From NCBI GenBank assembly GCA_028753945.1, contig JAPNXP010000007.1:3844001-3908000 (forward strand): DNA of 64,000 bases, read 5' to 3'. The translations under genes were made by a program, and so were the position numbers. The DNA comes from Hexactinellida sp. DTS-2022 (lineage: Eukaryota; Porifera; Hexactinellida). The notes beneath the pieces are model-generated. The model worked only from the letters and a program-made list of their open reading frames with translations. It was not told the DNA's origin and did no database searches. Each line of letters opens with the position of its first letter. Within the stretch, counting starts at the first letter, position 1. Of this stretch, positions 1 to 10,792 are shown piece by piece.

Positions 1-372
1 AAACCTCTGATTAGTGAACACCCTATAATTAATAAACACTCTGGTAGCCCCGAGGGGGTTTACTTCCGACTTGTTGTTTATAATACTACTTATGGAAATT
101 AAAATATTTCTCTGATTAGATAGAATAACCAGTAATTGCCGATTGACATATTAGTTAATTTATGTTGTTGTCGAATTACGAGTTAGAAACGTAAAGTGAA
201 TGCACTATAAATTTATTATATACAGTCAAACTTACATTACTTACTTGATTCTAATCAGATAAATAGATTGAATACTAGGGTATTTAATAGCACGTTGGTT
301 TAATAAAATTCCTACAATTAGCAAATAACACAGTTCTTTTAGTATGTTTAATAGGTATTTGTTCTAAACTTC

Positions 373-538
373 CAGGGTTGCATACAGGTTTTTAGGTCAG
401 GGGGGGCAAATGGGATTGGTTAAAGAAATAAGGGGGGCGAAGCCCATCCAACTAAGGGGTCCCGGGGGCAGCCCAAGGGGGGGAAAGGAAACCCAGGGGG
501 GGCAAAGCCCCCCCCGGCCCCCCCTAAATGCAGCCCTG
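373..538. mobile_element. Short hAT-like MITE, G-rich interior
   Basis: The left end CAGGGTTGCATACAGG and the reverse complement of the right end, CAGGGCTGCATTTAGG, form imperfect terminal inverted repeats typical of hAT MITEs. The interior is runs of G and C. The left half recurs in the same orientation at 61,284-61,400. No convincing target-site duplication is visible here. Noncoding. Confidence 0.6.
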
Positions 539-639
539 AGTTCATTAATTAAAATTATAAATTATTTTTAAATTTTAATCAATTATAATTTATAATAATT
601 CTACCAATCAAATCAGTAGCGAATTGTCGTGTAATGAAT

Positions 640-996
640 TGTTATGTAACGAATTGTCGGAGTTCCCTTCAAGACGGCTAAGTCTATGATGTAAAATACT
701 TACTTTATGTGCATTAAAAATTGGACCACATTCAATAGGAGTGTCTAACTGATTGTGTAAATAGTTAGGGATAATGTACCAATTCATTGAGTTGCCATCA
801 GTACAGTCAACTAATAATATGTTAATTCAACCAAGGCTGCTAACATATTAAATCCAACATTTGTACCCCATGCATTGGGTGCAGAATTAGCGTTAATATG
901 TTCATGCAATTCCTGCTCACTGAGTATGCCAGATTTGCGCATAACATTGTAGGGATGCTGGGTACTGGTAATAAATGTATTAATCAGATTGTACAT
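640..996 (-). pseudogene. Unrecognised coding remnant downstream of the Helitron helicase
   Basis: Minus-strand translation from 996 gives about 60 residues, including a stretch AWGTNVGFNMLAALVE, and reading continues into DGNSMNWYIIPN. The spacing of WGT, an AAL helix and a following W..I.P block loosely resembles the C-terminal half of OTU-type protease domains carried by some transposons, but no catalytic His is visible. It lies on the same strand and just downstream of the Helitron helicase, so it may be the tail of that element. This is weak evidence and I would not name a function. Confidence 0.2.
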
Positions 997-1268
997 ACTT
1001 TAATATCTCGAAAATAATTTAAGTGCCAAATATTATATGAGATAGAGTACGGTACAAACAGTTACTATCTGGTTGAACATTATACGTACACTGAAACATT
1101 CTGACCAAAATAAGTTGTCGGTTGTGCTTTAAGTGAGGTGTAATAATTGCTTACTGCACCTCGAGTCTCACGAATAGGTAAAATGAGTATCTCGTGTAAT
1201 CTAATACTATGCGCAATCTTCTGCCGCATTGGGATAGTAAGACTATTGACCGTACCATTGAGAAAATA

Positions 1269-1481
1269 CTATGACAAATCGTATGGATCTCGAATTATTG
1301 CATCAAATATACATTCACGATCTGATAGTGGTGATACAATTAATTCAGCTATATCCATTTTGTCTATTACTTCCAATGGGCTAATAGCACTGTCATTAAA
1401 CTCATGAGTCATGAAGTTTAATGATTTTACCTTTGCCATCAGATATATTTGGGGCCGACTCTCTCTTTGCAGGGGGAGCAA
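1269..1481 (-). pseudogene. Possible 3' tail of the Helitron gene, unassigned
   Basis: A 70-residue minus-strand open frame sits directly downstream of the helicase end at 1,506, in the direction of transcription. I see no motif I recognise in it. It is listed only because of its position and strand. It may be noncoding. Confidence 0.15.
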
Positions 1482-1505
1482 TAGCCTCAGGCAAAGGAGT
1501 CATTG

Positions 1506-3120
1506 TCAATTGGGAATTGTTTCATTCAATAGAGAACATATTTCATCTATGTCTTCTATGGGTTCAATATGAAAAGAGGATTTATAATCTTCCCTATAGA
1601 CTACATTTATAATCCAAACTTCCCCAGATTTTGATTTGTCAATTCCACATACCATGATTTTTAGTCCCAATGGATTTTTAACTCTACTCAATGCAACATA
1701 GAGTTTGCCAAGGCTAAAAATGACTTCAGGGGATGACAGATATAGACCAACGGTATCCAAACTCAGACCTTGCCCTTTGTTAATTGTGATACAATAGGCT
1801 AGGCGGATTCGAAACTGCCTCCTTCTGAGAATAAATGGAAGTTCTGAATCAGAAGAAGTCAAGATAATTCGTGGTATAAAGACTCGCTTATGCTTGTTTG
1901 ATCAGTTGCGATCTCCGCGTCAATTACTCGGTTTGAGAATGCTCTAATAATCAACCGAGTACCATTACAAATAGGGATTACAATCCCGGGATTATATCCC
2001 GGGATTTTAAAAAAAAATCCCGATCCCGATTTCCAATCCCGGGATTATTTCTCAATCCCGGGATTCCGAAATTGGTATCTAATGGCTTTAATTGCAGTCA
2101 AAGAATGGGACAGGTTTGTTTGTATGATCCTAACAAATTAAATTAGATTTCCTAGCTAGACAAACAATCATCCACTTGTAGGATGCATATAATTTCATAT
2201 CAACTCTTATTTGGATCCAGCGTTAAATGATAATCTTTGTGGTCATTGTTGTTAAAATTTAACAAACGATGACTCGAAGATTCCTATTTGATTAAATTAT
2301 GACTAATATTATAGAATTCTATAAATAAGAAATTATCTACCTAAATTCTATATTCTATGTTTTATGGCTGAAAGTACTAAATTTCAAAATTTTACTGGTG
2401 CAGAAAAATGGAAACAATTTCTGAGATCTGTATGTAGTAAGCTGGCTCAATGCAAAGCATGTAACAAAATATTAAAGTGTGAAAGTGGTTTATAAGGGAC
2501 CCTTGGGTTTCTTTGTCTAATACCGAAATCCCGGGATCCCGGGATTATACAAATGATAATCCCGAAATCCCGGGAGTAGAAAAAAAGTCAATCCCGAAAT
2601 CCCGGGATTGCAAAAAATGGCCGGGATTGTAAGCCCTAATTACAAAGACCCTCGTCGGGATCAAGGTTAAGCAATAGAATTACATTTGCAAACAATTTCA
2701 AGAATAGCCGATGAGGAGGCATACCGTGAGGAGTGATGGAATTAAAAAACTCATTTGGAAAATTTATTGCACCAGAACTTTCAACAGAATCTGCGCTCAC
2801 AGAGTTATACCATCACCAGGAAGCTGATGAATTACGTAATCGTTTATTAAATCAGCTGTATCATTTTAGGACACAGAATAATTTTTTACGTACCTAATCA
2901 CGATCAGCATAATTTACATTTATATCACCATAGACTGAAGTAACCAAGTCTGTAATGGAATCACCTGGTACTACTAATTTCTTATCTATGTGAATCATTT
3001 TGATGTCATTCATCCTGAAGTTCAGTGCTTTCTCCCACTCTTAATAAAAAATTGGAAAATTTACTGACCTCGAGGGCATCTTGTGACAATAATGTTTAGA
3101 GGCTTATATTTAAAGTTAGC
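1506..3120 (-). pseudogene. Helitron helicase C-terminal half, motifs V and VI
   Basis: Blocks between 3,120 and 2,647 read VGEGTELQD-type, VVPGDSITDLV, then NEFFNSITPHGMPPHRLFLK and LNLDPDEGLCNGTRLIIRAF, which run directly up to the insertion at 1,972-2,638. Below the insertion, NRVIDAEI is followed by a 118-residue frame with [38 protein letters not shown] (motif V) and [10 protein letters not shown] (motif VI). These are the ATP-coupling motifs of the Pif1 family. One frameshift lies near 1,862. Confidence 0.88.
1972..2638. mobile_element. hAT MITE with ATCCCGGGATT arrays and a BED-finger remnant (satellite MITE 1)
   Basis: The ends TAGGGATTACAATCCCGG and (reverse complement) TAGGGCTTACAATCCCGG are the terminal repeats. 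The perfect 8-bp duplication ATTACAAA is at 1,964-1,971 and 2,639-2,646. Repeated AATCCCGGGATT units lie inside both ends. A plus-strand stretch at about 2,363-2,495 reads MAESTKFQNF then KLAQCKACNKILKCESG, which resembles the start of a BED zinc finger (C-x2-C). This suggests descent from an autonomous BED-type hAT element. Confidence 0.88.
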
Positions 3121-3497
3121 TTCATTACTTTAACATAACGCGAGATATGACTTTTCAGACAGGAAGAGACCACTTCGGCTCTCAACCCATGTTTAACTAC
3201 AGGGGGTATCTGACGGAAGTCGCCTCCAAAGACCTATTAATTTGCCACCAAAGGGGAGATCACAGGAACATATATATCCCTCAAACTGCGATCAACACAC
3301 TCTGCTCAGCTATATGCTTATTTGACATGCACGCTTCATCCTATAGCAAAAGTTTTGTAGGCTTAATTAATTAGCTGTGCAAAGCACTCTGTTTCGAATG
3401 TTACATACAGATAACTCATTGATATCAATGGGAACTTTCAACCTAGAGTGGACTGTACGCCCTCCTGAGAGGAGGAGAGCGGCTATGCCACTACTAG

Positions 3498-3827
3498 CTA
3501 ATCAAAGGGAAATTTGACTCTTCGAGGGAACTTGAGCCTAAAGAGTAATAATTTATAAAGGAATGTCTTCCCTGTGCCCCCGGGACCATCTACAAAGAAT
3601 ATTTTGGGATACTGCTCAGAATCATTTACCGCTGCTATTATAGAGGAAAACACACTAAGCTGATCAGAATTAAGAGAAGGAACATCATGAGCAACAATTG
3701 CTAGCTGCTCATCAACGTTATAATCTAACTCTCTCTGAATAAAAAGACCCTCGTCGTATGGACTTCTGGTGTGAATGGGTATTGGCATCCCAGGGAAATC
3801 TGCTAGAGATTTACCCAGGTTTTGCAA
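3498..3827 (-). pseudogene. Helitron Pif1-type helicase, motif I (Walker A)
   Basis: This 109-residue open frame contains LNSDQLSVFSSIIAAVNDSE followed by FFVDGPGGTGKTFLYKLL. GGTGKT is the Walker A nucleotide-binding loop of Pif1/RecD-type helicases, and the form FVDGPGGTGKTFLY is characteristic of Helitrons. The enzyme is an ATP-driven 5'-3' DNA helicase that unwinds the element during rolling-circle transfer. The frame ends at 3,498, and what follows to about 3,100 (ending in a plus-strand-open, minus-strand-degraded stretch) lacks readable motifs. Confidence 0.9.
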
Positions 3828-3839
3828 ACGCTTATCAAT

Positions 3840-4510
3840 ATCTCTAATATAGCATTAAGTATGTGCTCTTCGACTTCAATATCGGGCACAGATTTTCTAG
3901 CACGATGCAGAAAGTCATCAGAGAAAGCAAATTTATACTTTTCCCAAAGTGCCGCAGGATTACATGGTTCGTTATAGAGTAGAATGGCAACGAATAGATG
4001 ACGTAACTATGGAGGCATATGCTACGAAGCCATGGCCAAACACAGATCATATTCGCTATCATCTTCTAGCAATCCGCGGTGGCATGCGGCCTCCTTGAAG
4101 GTACCACAGACAGTTCCGTCAGAAAGAGTACGAATAGCCTCAAAGCTGGTATAGCCAGTGACGTGATTCAACAGAATTCTAAGTAGTACCGCTCTCCCTC
4201 AGTTGGATGAGCAGAAAACACTCGACCAACCATAGTACCGTGCCCCTTAACTCGCGGCTTCCATTCTCGCTTAGTTTATACCATACAAAATATTCAGGTA
4301 AATCTAATTAACTGATTGCCCGAGCAGATGGAAAATTTTGGTTAGCTAGAAACCATCCTGTTAAAGTGGAATGTTTTTCTACACTTAAACACCCTCAATA
4401 TCAGCGTCATCTCGAAAAACGAGAGATTACTGATTTTCAAGATGAAGAGCTAACCTCATCACATGTGGCAGATTAGCATGGAGATCTTAAGGAAATATTA
4501 TATAGCAAGC
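3840..4510 (-). pseudogene. Helitron linker between Rep and helicase
   Basis: Reading resumes below the MITE with MRLALHLENQ, then IRF..EYFVWYK. It continues with VKGHGTMVGRVFSAHPTEGE, LLNHVTGYTSFEAIRT, TFKEACHRGLLEDDSEYDLC and PPQLRHLFVAILLYNEPCNP. This is the standard order of conserved blocks between the Helitron Rep and helicase domains. Several frameshifts separate the blocks. No insertion lies inside this part. Confidence 0.85.
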
Positions 4511-4518
4511 CTCACATG

Positions 4519-5386
4519 CAGACATGGGGTCAAATACTTTGAAAAGTATTTAATTACAAATACAAATACATGTGAAATTCTTAAATACAAATACAAATAC
4601 AAATACCCCTGGATGACAATGTATTTAAATACAAATACAAATACTTTGGAATGTATTTAATTACAAATACAAATACAATTCGCAAAAACCGATGCTAATT
4701 AAACATATTCTAATACGATTCGCCTGGACCAGAATTTTTTAAATATTATACTTAAAAATTTTCTATCCCCCTTGTCTCCGTCTCTAAATAATAGAACAAT
4801 AATGATATCAATATCAATGAGTCGGACTTTGCCATTTTGTTCGGCAGGGGCGGCGCCAGCACAGCCTCCTTGGGGGGGCGAACCAATGCACTGGAGGGGC
4901 AAACCCAATAGTTGTAAACATTCCTAAAATTCACATTCCAACCAAAATCGATATTTTTAATGACAAACTTAGTTAAATTATCGGTCCTATAATAGTATAC
5001 GGTGGGGAATCTCAGCAAAACAGCTAATTATGGACTCCCTGTCTAGGGCGTATAGCATTTCCGCATTAACATTAAGTACTCCTATATCAGATAAGCGAGT
5101 TCCCGCCGCCCCCGCGCCCCACCTCGCGCCGCCACTGTGATGTTGGGTTAAAACTTATATTCATCTACCTCAATATGATAACATGAATTTATCATGGGTG
5201 TATCATTAATATTTGATTGTATTTATAGATTATTTGAATATTTTAAATATTTTTTGATAGTAATTAAATATAAATACAAATACTCTCATTTAGATAAAGT
5301 TAAAATACAAATACAGTATAAATACTTGAAAAAAAGTATTTAAATACTCTCAAATACAAATACATATGTATTTGACCCCATGTCTG
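4519..5386. mobile_element. hAT MITE with AAATAC tandem arrays (satellite MITE 2)
   Basis: Terminal repeats CAGACATGGGGTCAAATAC are perfect for 19 bp. Flanking CTCACATG (4,511-4,518) and ATCACATG (5,387-5,394) match at 7 of 8 positions. Both flanks of the interior are tandem AAATAC units in which the motif is the inner end of the terminal repeat itself. The centre (4,848-5,138) holds a second element. Excision rejoins Helitron reading from ARYISAC into the linker block. Confidence 0.88.
4848..5138. mobile_element. Nested MITE with CAGNGGCGGCGC ends
   Basis: The left end CAGGGGCGGCGCCAGC and the right end (reverse complement CAGTGGCGGCGCGAGG) form the terminal repeat. The interior, including TTTAATGACAAACTTAGTTA and GGACTCCCTGTC, recurs at about 35,025-35,228 inside the LINE. 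I do not see a matching target duplication, so one end may be recombinant. Confidence 0.65.
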
Positions 5387-5394
5387 ATCACATG

Positions 5395-5867
5395 CAGATA
5401 TATACCGAGCTTCTACATAATTAGATACTTCGTCTACCTTCCGGGGTTTATTAGTGTGATCACCTGACTGAAACCCGATAATGGCTCGATCATGGCTTTT
5501 ATAGACATACTTATAGAGGTACTTAACTGCTCTAACTGTGCTGCAAATTTCAACGTTAATGTGGGCATTGTACTTTAACAAAAGGTATGGGTTATATGGT
5601 ACAACCCAACGATTGTCAAGCTTCATGCCTGTTACCTCTACAGTAAAGGAGTTATCTCTGCGCCGATACAATGGGTAACCATCCTTAGTGGTTGTAGTAA
5701 CGTCAGAGAAATTCTTTGGGCATTGTTTCGAACATGAACCATTGCGATACAAAAGCAGCCTTCTTTGCAGTACCACATGGACCATGTAACATACAGCGCT
5801 TCACAATCTGATGCAATCTCGGATTGAGATCAGGATCAGGAAGTTCAGCACACACAATCTTATCCTA
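5395..5867 (-). pseudogene. Helitron Rep C-terminal / pre-helicase region
   Basis: From the hAT boundary at 5,867 the minus strand reads DKIVCAELPDPDLNPRLHQI, then VKRCMLHGPCG. After a frameshift near 5,755 it continues with GSCSKQCPKNF, DGYPLYRRR, DNRWVVPYNPYLLLKYNAHI, STVRAVKYLYKYVYK and VSNYVEARYISAC. These blocks are diagnostic of Helitron proteins between the HUH nuclease and the helicase. The reading ends where the satellite MITE (4,519-5,386) interrupts it. The last 20 or so residues of the open frame here (MYLYLRVFKYFF) are MITE sequence, not Helitron. Confidence 0.9.
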
Positions 5868-5875
5868 ATCAGAAG

Positions 5876-8081
5876 CAGGGCCCACGGCTAGAGAAGGGGC
5901 AGGCTAGATATAGATATGGGCCCCGTAGCCTAAGGAGGCCCAAGATCTGGGTTATTTAAGGTCCTACGTCCATGTATTTGATTATTATTGTTTCTGATTA
6001 TACCTATATTTTAGCATAGAGGCGTTAAATTCGAAATTTAATGTATGATTATCTTTTGTCATCTTTCTAGTACTTCACTTAATTTGATTATTATAGAAAT
6101 GGTAGTGAGAAATGTAAACATAATTATGTAGAATTGAATTACATACAATAGCTTTCCTAAATTAATGATGTAGTACTACTTTATTAGTATTTTCTAATAT
6201 CCTCTTACCACAAAAAATTTATATAAATACTAAAGTCATTGCTTCATTGGTAATATTCTAATTGTTCTGAAAAAGAATTCTACTGAAAATGCATAAATCT
6301 GGTGCTCAGAAAATAAAAGATAAAAGAGCGAGAGAAGAAAACGCAATGCAAGGTAGAACTACATTGTTCGAAATGGGTATTACATCTACTCTAGAACATA
6401 GTCCAAGCACAATATCATCGGAGGCTCTAAATCAAATCGGAGTTTCCCCTAAAATATCGTTAATTGCAGAAATTTTAGATGATGACTCTAATGAGTCAGA
6501 AATTTTACCAGAAAGTAATGGACAATCTATGGTTCGAGAAACTAACTGTGTGGAAGATTATTATGTTATAGAAGGAGTCCAAAAGATTCTATCTACAGAT
6601 AATACATTATTTGATATAGGTCTAGACATCGGAATGATTACTATCTTGTCAAATACAATAATAGAAGAATATGTACTCTAAGGTCATCTTCCTTTACCAC
6701 ATAAATTACCTGTGGAAAGTCAAAGACAAGCATTTCCAATTTCAGTTTTCAAATATAAAAAGTTCAGTGGAGAAAGAGATTGGTTGGTATGTTGCAGAAT
6801 AAAGAGAGCATTATTTTGTTTTCCTTTCCGTAAGTTTAGTAAAGGTTCAGAAGTAAATGCTTCGCTATTATCAACTTCCTTAGAATGGCCTGAAACTGCT
6901 AAATGGAGGAAATTATGCGATCGTGTTCCAGTACATGAGAGAAGCATTTATCACAAGCGTAACTACTTATCTTGGAGAGAACTTGAGGAAAGATTGAGAT
7001 CAAATCGTTGCATGGAAAATATTTTGTCTGCAGAAATCGAAACTGAAGTGGCTAAGTGGCATAATATTCTGCAGCGATTGATTGATGTAATATTGTTTTT
7101 AGGAGGAAGAGGTTTGGCATTTCGTGGCTCATCGCATTTCATAGGTAGTGCTTCAGAATGGAAACTTTCTTGGTTTGGTAGAACTTCTTTCTCACTGGGA
7201 TCCCGTCCTTAATTAACATGTAAAGAAGGTCGAAGAACGTCAACAAAGAGGTGAACGACTCCAGGTTTACTATCTTTCTTCATATTCTCAGAATAAGTTA
7301 ATTTCACTTTGTTCAGAACTTGTTCTTAAAATATATTGCTTGAAAGGTCAAATGCGAGATATTATTCAATAATGGTTGACTCAACACCTGATGCCTCACG
7401 TTGAACAAACAACATTCATAATTCGTTCTCTAATTATTATCGCATGATCAATTTGAGATAGCAGAGAGATTTCTAACCTTCGTAGATTGTAGTGAAAAAA
7501 CTGGATTTGAAATAGAAAATTTAATCTTGAAGACTTTGGAAGAAAATGAAATTTCATTGTCAGAATGTCGTGGCCAATGGTATGATAATGTCGCAAACAT
7601 GGTGGGGAAGTACGGTATAAAGGTGCTCAAAGTTACACAATAATTAATAATTCATTAGCCATATTATCTCCTTGCGGCTATCACACGTTAAATCTATGTG
7701 GTACCGATTCTGCAGAATGCTGTCCAGAATCAATTACCTTATTTGGTACGATTCAATAAATATATACAATTTTCAGTTCCAGCCCTAAAGATGGGAAATT
7801 CTACCTAAGCATTGTATAATCAATCACTACATAGTCAATCAGGGCCACGATGATCTGAAGGATAAATAGCTTCAGGCCATTTGAAGCTAAACTAAATGGC
7901 ATCAATTAAAAATTCATATACTAATACTATTTACTTTTTCATGTCTTAATAATCAATATACTCGATATGACGTAACTTTCGATAATATCTAATCCATAAA
8001 AGAGAGAAAGATTTGCTAATCAATTAGTAAGGGGCCCAGAATTACTCTGCCCGAGGCAAATAATTTCTCTCGGCGGCCCTG
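5876..8081 (+). mobile_element. hAT transposon (ZMYM/TTF zinc-finger type) in the Helitron Rep gene
   Basis: Both ends begin CAGGGCC (CAGGGCCCACGG at the left, CAGGGCCGCCGA as the reverse complement of the right). The perfect 8-bp duplication ATCAGAAG occupies 5,868-5,875 and 8,082-8,089. The element is 2.2 kb and carries a degenerate plus-strand transposase, on the opposite strand to its Helitron host. The transposase reading fades out after about 7,790 with no hAT dimerisation domain, so this is an internally deleted copy that kept both ends. Confidence 0.92.
6289..7790 (+). pseudogene. hAT transposase with TTF-type zinc finger and DUF4371-like region
   Basis: The ATG at 6,289 opens a 130-codon frame, and a TAA at 6,679 separates it from the same frame continuing to 7,212. 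The second part reads like a TTF/ZMYM-type zinc finger (ERDWLVCCRIKRALFCFP) followed by a DUF4371-like region (KWHNILQRLIDVILFLGGRG, LAFRG). After a frameshift near 7,150 further blocks appear: CSEKTGFEIENLILKTLEEN, then GQWYDNVANMVGKYG, which contains the expected catalytic Asp, and SPCGYHTLNLCG, the C-x2-H motif of hAT transposases. The C-terminal dimerisation part is absent. Family confidence is high. The gene is broken by at least one stop and several frameshifts. Confidence 0.88.
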
Positions 8082-8089
8082 ATCAGAAG

Positions 8090-8332
8090 GGTCACGTGGT
8101 TTGCAATCATCAGGTAAGATAACCAATATATGAGCATGCGGAAGACCACGCTTCTGAAATTTAATTGTGTAGTGTGCAACGGGTTTACCAAGAAGAAGTT
8201 TCTTAAGAATGTCACTTAGGAATTCCTCTCAACATTTGTTTAAAAACACGAACAATTTAATCGGGACCATCAGTGCCTTCTGGTTAGGCAAAGGCTACTC
8301 GTTATTTCGTCCCAAAGCGGATTACATGTAAA
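8090..8332 (-). pseudogene. Helitron Rep domain, HUH nuclease segment
   Basis: Minus-strand reading begins with FTCNPLWDEI next to the MITE at 8,335. After a short degraded stretch it gives ILKKLLLGKPVAHYTIKFQ, then KRGLPHAHILVIL. The LPHAHILV segment is the HUH (His-hydrophobic-His) metal-binding motif of the Helitron rolling-circle replication initiator. This nuclease nicks and joins single DNA strands through tyrosines located further on. The segment ends at DPSD, where the hAT element at 5,876-8,081 interrupts it. The codon following the insertion is TAG where Gln would be expected. Confidence 0.9.
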
Positions 8333-8334
8333 TT

Positions 8335-8622
8335 CATAGGCGCAAAGTTTTACAAGTCTGAGGTTAAAGTTGGGGGCGCGCGTCGCGAGTGTAGCGAGCG
8401 ATTTTTTGGGGCCTGGGGGACTTGCCCCCCAGAAAAAATTTGATTGCAACAAATGACATTTTGTTAATGAATTATACGTGTATTTTACTATCCTAAATAA
8501 TATTGAACATTTTATTTTTTATCCAGAGGGCACGGTAACACCCGCACCATTATTGTTGTCCCCCTTCAACTTTTACGGGGGGGGCGCACGCCCCCCCGCG
8601 CTCCCCCCTGTTTGCGCCACTG
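8335..8622. mobile_element. hAT MITE inserted in the Helitron gene
   Basis: Ends CATAGGCGCAAA and (reverse complement) CAGTGGCGCAAA form the terminal repeat. The flanks TGTAAATT (8,327-8,334) and TGTAAATG (8,623-8,630) are a 7/8-matching 8-bp target duplication. Removing the element rejoins Helitron reading from ...IGKPD to FTCNPLWDEI. The interior has G/C-rich runs and no gene. Confidence 0.85.
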
Positions 8623-8639
8623 TGTAAATGTAATGAATT

Positions 8640-9938
8640 AATCTGGCTTACCAATTTTCCGCACTATTGTCATTGCGTCCTGATTAAGTTGGAACATTTT
8701 CCCCGCTGAGTTGGTATAGCTCGAGGATAGAATAATATTCCGTCCCAAACTCAGTCGCGTTAGTGTATCCTTTGGCAACAGCATCAGCCAATCCACTGTA
8801 CAGATCCACCGGATCTTCTGCTGATTGGTCTTAATGTAGTTGAGCCGCTGCTGCTCAATCTTAGCGTCCATGTCAACGATACTGGTGGAATAACCTTCCT
8901 GAGAGGTGCAGGTGGTTAAGCCCGCTCCTGAGCATCAGGCGATAGCTATAGAACTCCAGTGCAGTAACATTGCCTCTACCTCTGCAATGAGGGATACCAA
9001 GGTGCCAGCCATCATTTCCTAGGGGAAACAGTAAGACATAATGCAGCCTTTTGAGACAACCACTGTGGGCATGCAGCACAATATCCCTGTTTGCCACTCC
9101 CTCAGAGTAACCTCCACCAGAGAGCAGTACTGCAATTTCAGGAGCAGAAGGAGCATTGTATCGGCGTGGGTCTGGGCAACCATCAGCTCTGACGATCAGC
9201 CTGATGTCCACTCCTCCTTGGGCTCGCATTAGATCAACTGCGTGTTTGAAGTCTGAGACATAGGGGTTAACCTCATGCAGCATTTGCTGCAAGGCCTTTA
9301 ACTCAGGAAGTTTGGCCTCGTCTAGATGTCTCTGACGGTTTTCCACTTCAGCATCTGCAGTACCAACGTGGTTGTAAATCTGGGAATAAACTGGTGCCTC
9401 ATCACTATTTGGAAGCAAACTTCCAATGTAATGGTGCACAACGTCCTGAATACGGAAGGTATATTCACAACGTCTAGCATTAGCAAGCTCTTTGCCGATA
9501 TTTGCTCCGAGGGAACAAAACGCAAGGCTTGAGTTGTATGCTCGTATGTGGTTCCTGAAGTACTTGCCTCTGCTATCAGCAGCTGTTAGCAGATGGCCTA
9601 ACAACTCAGGAAGTATATCTATAGAGGGAAGAACAACCTTGTTGATTGAGCCTCAGACTCACTTTTTCTGAGGACTCCCTGGCGTTCGAGCTGGCATTCC
9701 AAACGCTCAGCTGATTTAGCATCAGACTCACTTTGTCTGAGGACTCCCTGGTGTTCGCGTTGGACTCCAAGCGCATAGCAGTATCTGCGTCAGACTGCGC
9801 CAGTCTCCGAGAGGATTGCCGCTCTCGCTGTTTCTCAAACGGAGAGCTCTCGCCGGGAGTCTCATTTTAACGCATGAAGCACTTACGCTCAGCTTCCGTC
9901 TTGAACAGTTTACTATTTGGAAAATTATTATCCGACAT
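8640..9938 (-). pseudogene. Helitron protein, N-terminal region
   Basis: The reading starts at an ATG at 9,938, followed by a charged Arg/Glu-rich stretch with an in-frame stop soon after. A 243-residue open frame (9,604-8,873) and its continuation to 8,638 follow. Recognisable Helitron_like_N features are the block LPNSDEAPVYSQIY, the segment LRADG/NAPSAPEIAVLL, EFYSYRLMLRSG with HLHLSGRLFHQY, and DAKIEQQRLNYIKTNQQKIR leading to QDAMTIVRKIGKPD. In Helitrons this region precedes the HUH nuclease. A frameshift lies at about 8,872 and the sequence stops exactly where the MITE at 8,335-8,622 begins. Family assignment is confident. The gene is dead. Confidence 0.88.
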
Positions 9939-10353
9939 TCTTGAACAAAATTTAGTTTTTTTGAGCTCTATACAGCTATTTATATAAAGCTCTCTGCATA
10001 CTTAATTAGTTAAATCTCATTGGTTAATAATTCCTGGATGCATGAAGCTGTTATAAAGCTGTTATAAATTTAACTAATTAAATTAATAGTTTAAGTAGAA
10101 ATTCTCATTGGTTAATTACACTATTATTACATTCTAATTAATCGAATTATCTAAAGTATCATCTCTGTTTAGAGATTTATAAACGCGAAATTCGTGTTCA
10201 GCATACTTGTTTACCTATAATACCCGTTGAAAGCTAACTTCTAGGTTGATTTTGCATTTTCATTAATTTGTTTACCTATTTTGTGTGAAGAACAACAATA
10301 GATATTCATAATAGAAATTTATAAACGCGAAATTCGTGTTCAGCCATGGCCTA

Positions 10354-10691
10354 CTTAATATACGGCTATATATGTCGCCGAGAAGGCCATAAAACAAAGA
10401 GGCCAGTTTCTAATTTTCATTCTAGGATAAACTATGCCTCCTATTGTTGTTATTAGGGTGTATATGGGGTATTTTAGGCGCCATTTAATGGCGCCTAAAA
10501 TATGGTGCCTAAATAGCTCAACCATAAATCTGAGATTCTCCAAAGTGGTTCTAATGGACTCGCAATGGCTGATTATCCCATATACAACCCAAATAACAAC
10601 TATAGGTGGCATAGTTTATATTAGGATTAAAATTAGAAACTGGCCTCTTTGTTTATGGCCTTCTCGGGGACATATATAGCCGTATATTAAG
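10354..10691. mobile_element. Foldback MITE with about 115-bp inverted arms
   Basis: The left arm from CTTAATATACGGCTATATAT and the right arm (same sequence, inverted) match with few differences over roughly 115 bp, separated by a short centre that itself holds GGCGCC palindromes. TA flanks both ends (10,352-10,353 and 10,692-10,693), consistent with TA-targeting Tc1/mariner-type insertion. Open frames on both strands here are by-products of the inverted repeat. Confidence 0.8.
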
Positions 10692-10792
10692 TAGATCATG
10701 TCCCACTTTATTTCAGAGATATTCTAGTTTTAGCCTGAATATAATAGGTGATAAGTCAGCATTTTTAGGTGCAGGTTGGGTGCTCACCCAAC

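Larger units (their letters stand above)
800..9938 (-). mobile_element. Degenerate Helitron with Rep/helicase gene, broken by four hAT insertions
   Basis: Minus-strand fragments in colinear order reproduce a Helitron protein: N-terminal region (9,938-8,640), HUH replication-initiator segment (8,330-8,090), Rep C-terminal region (5,867-5,395), linker (4,510-3,840), Pif1-type Walker A (3,827-3,498) and helicase motifs V and VI (about 1,800-1,680). The gaps are insertions at 8,335-8,622, 5,876-8,081, 4,519-5,386 and 1,972-2,638, each with an 8-bp duplication. Scattered stops and frameshifts show it is inactive. I could not place the 5'-TC and 3'-CTRR ends, so the limits are those of the coding remains. 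A repeated segment at about 10,170-10,203 and 10,315-10,343 (ATTTATAAACGCGAAATTCG) may belong to the 5' terminal region. Confidence 0.88.

Noticed and set aside
4540-5380. AAATAC array as a CRISPR-like or simple microsatellite
   Set aside because: No spacers of constant length; it lies between TIRs with a TSD, so it is part of a MITE.
10355-10679. Mirror-image frames sharing MPPIVVI
   Set aside because: Both come from the inverted arms of a foldback MITE.
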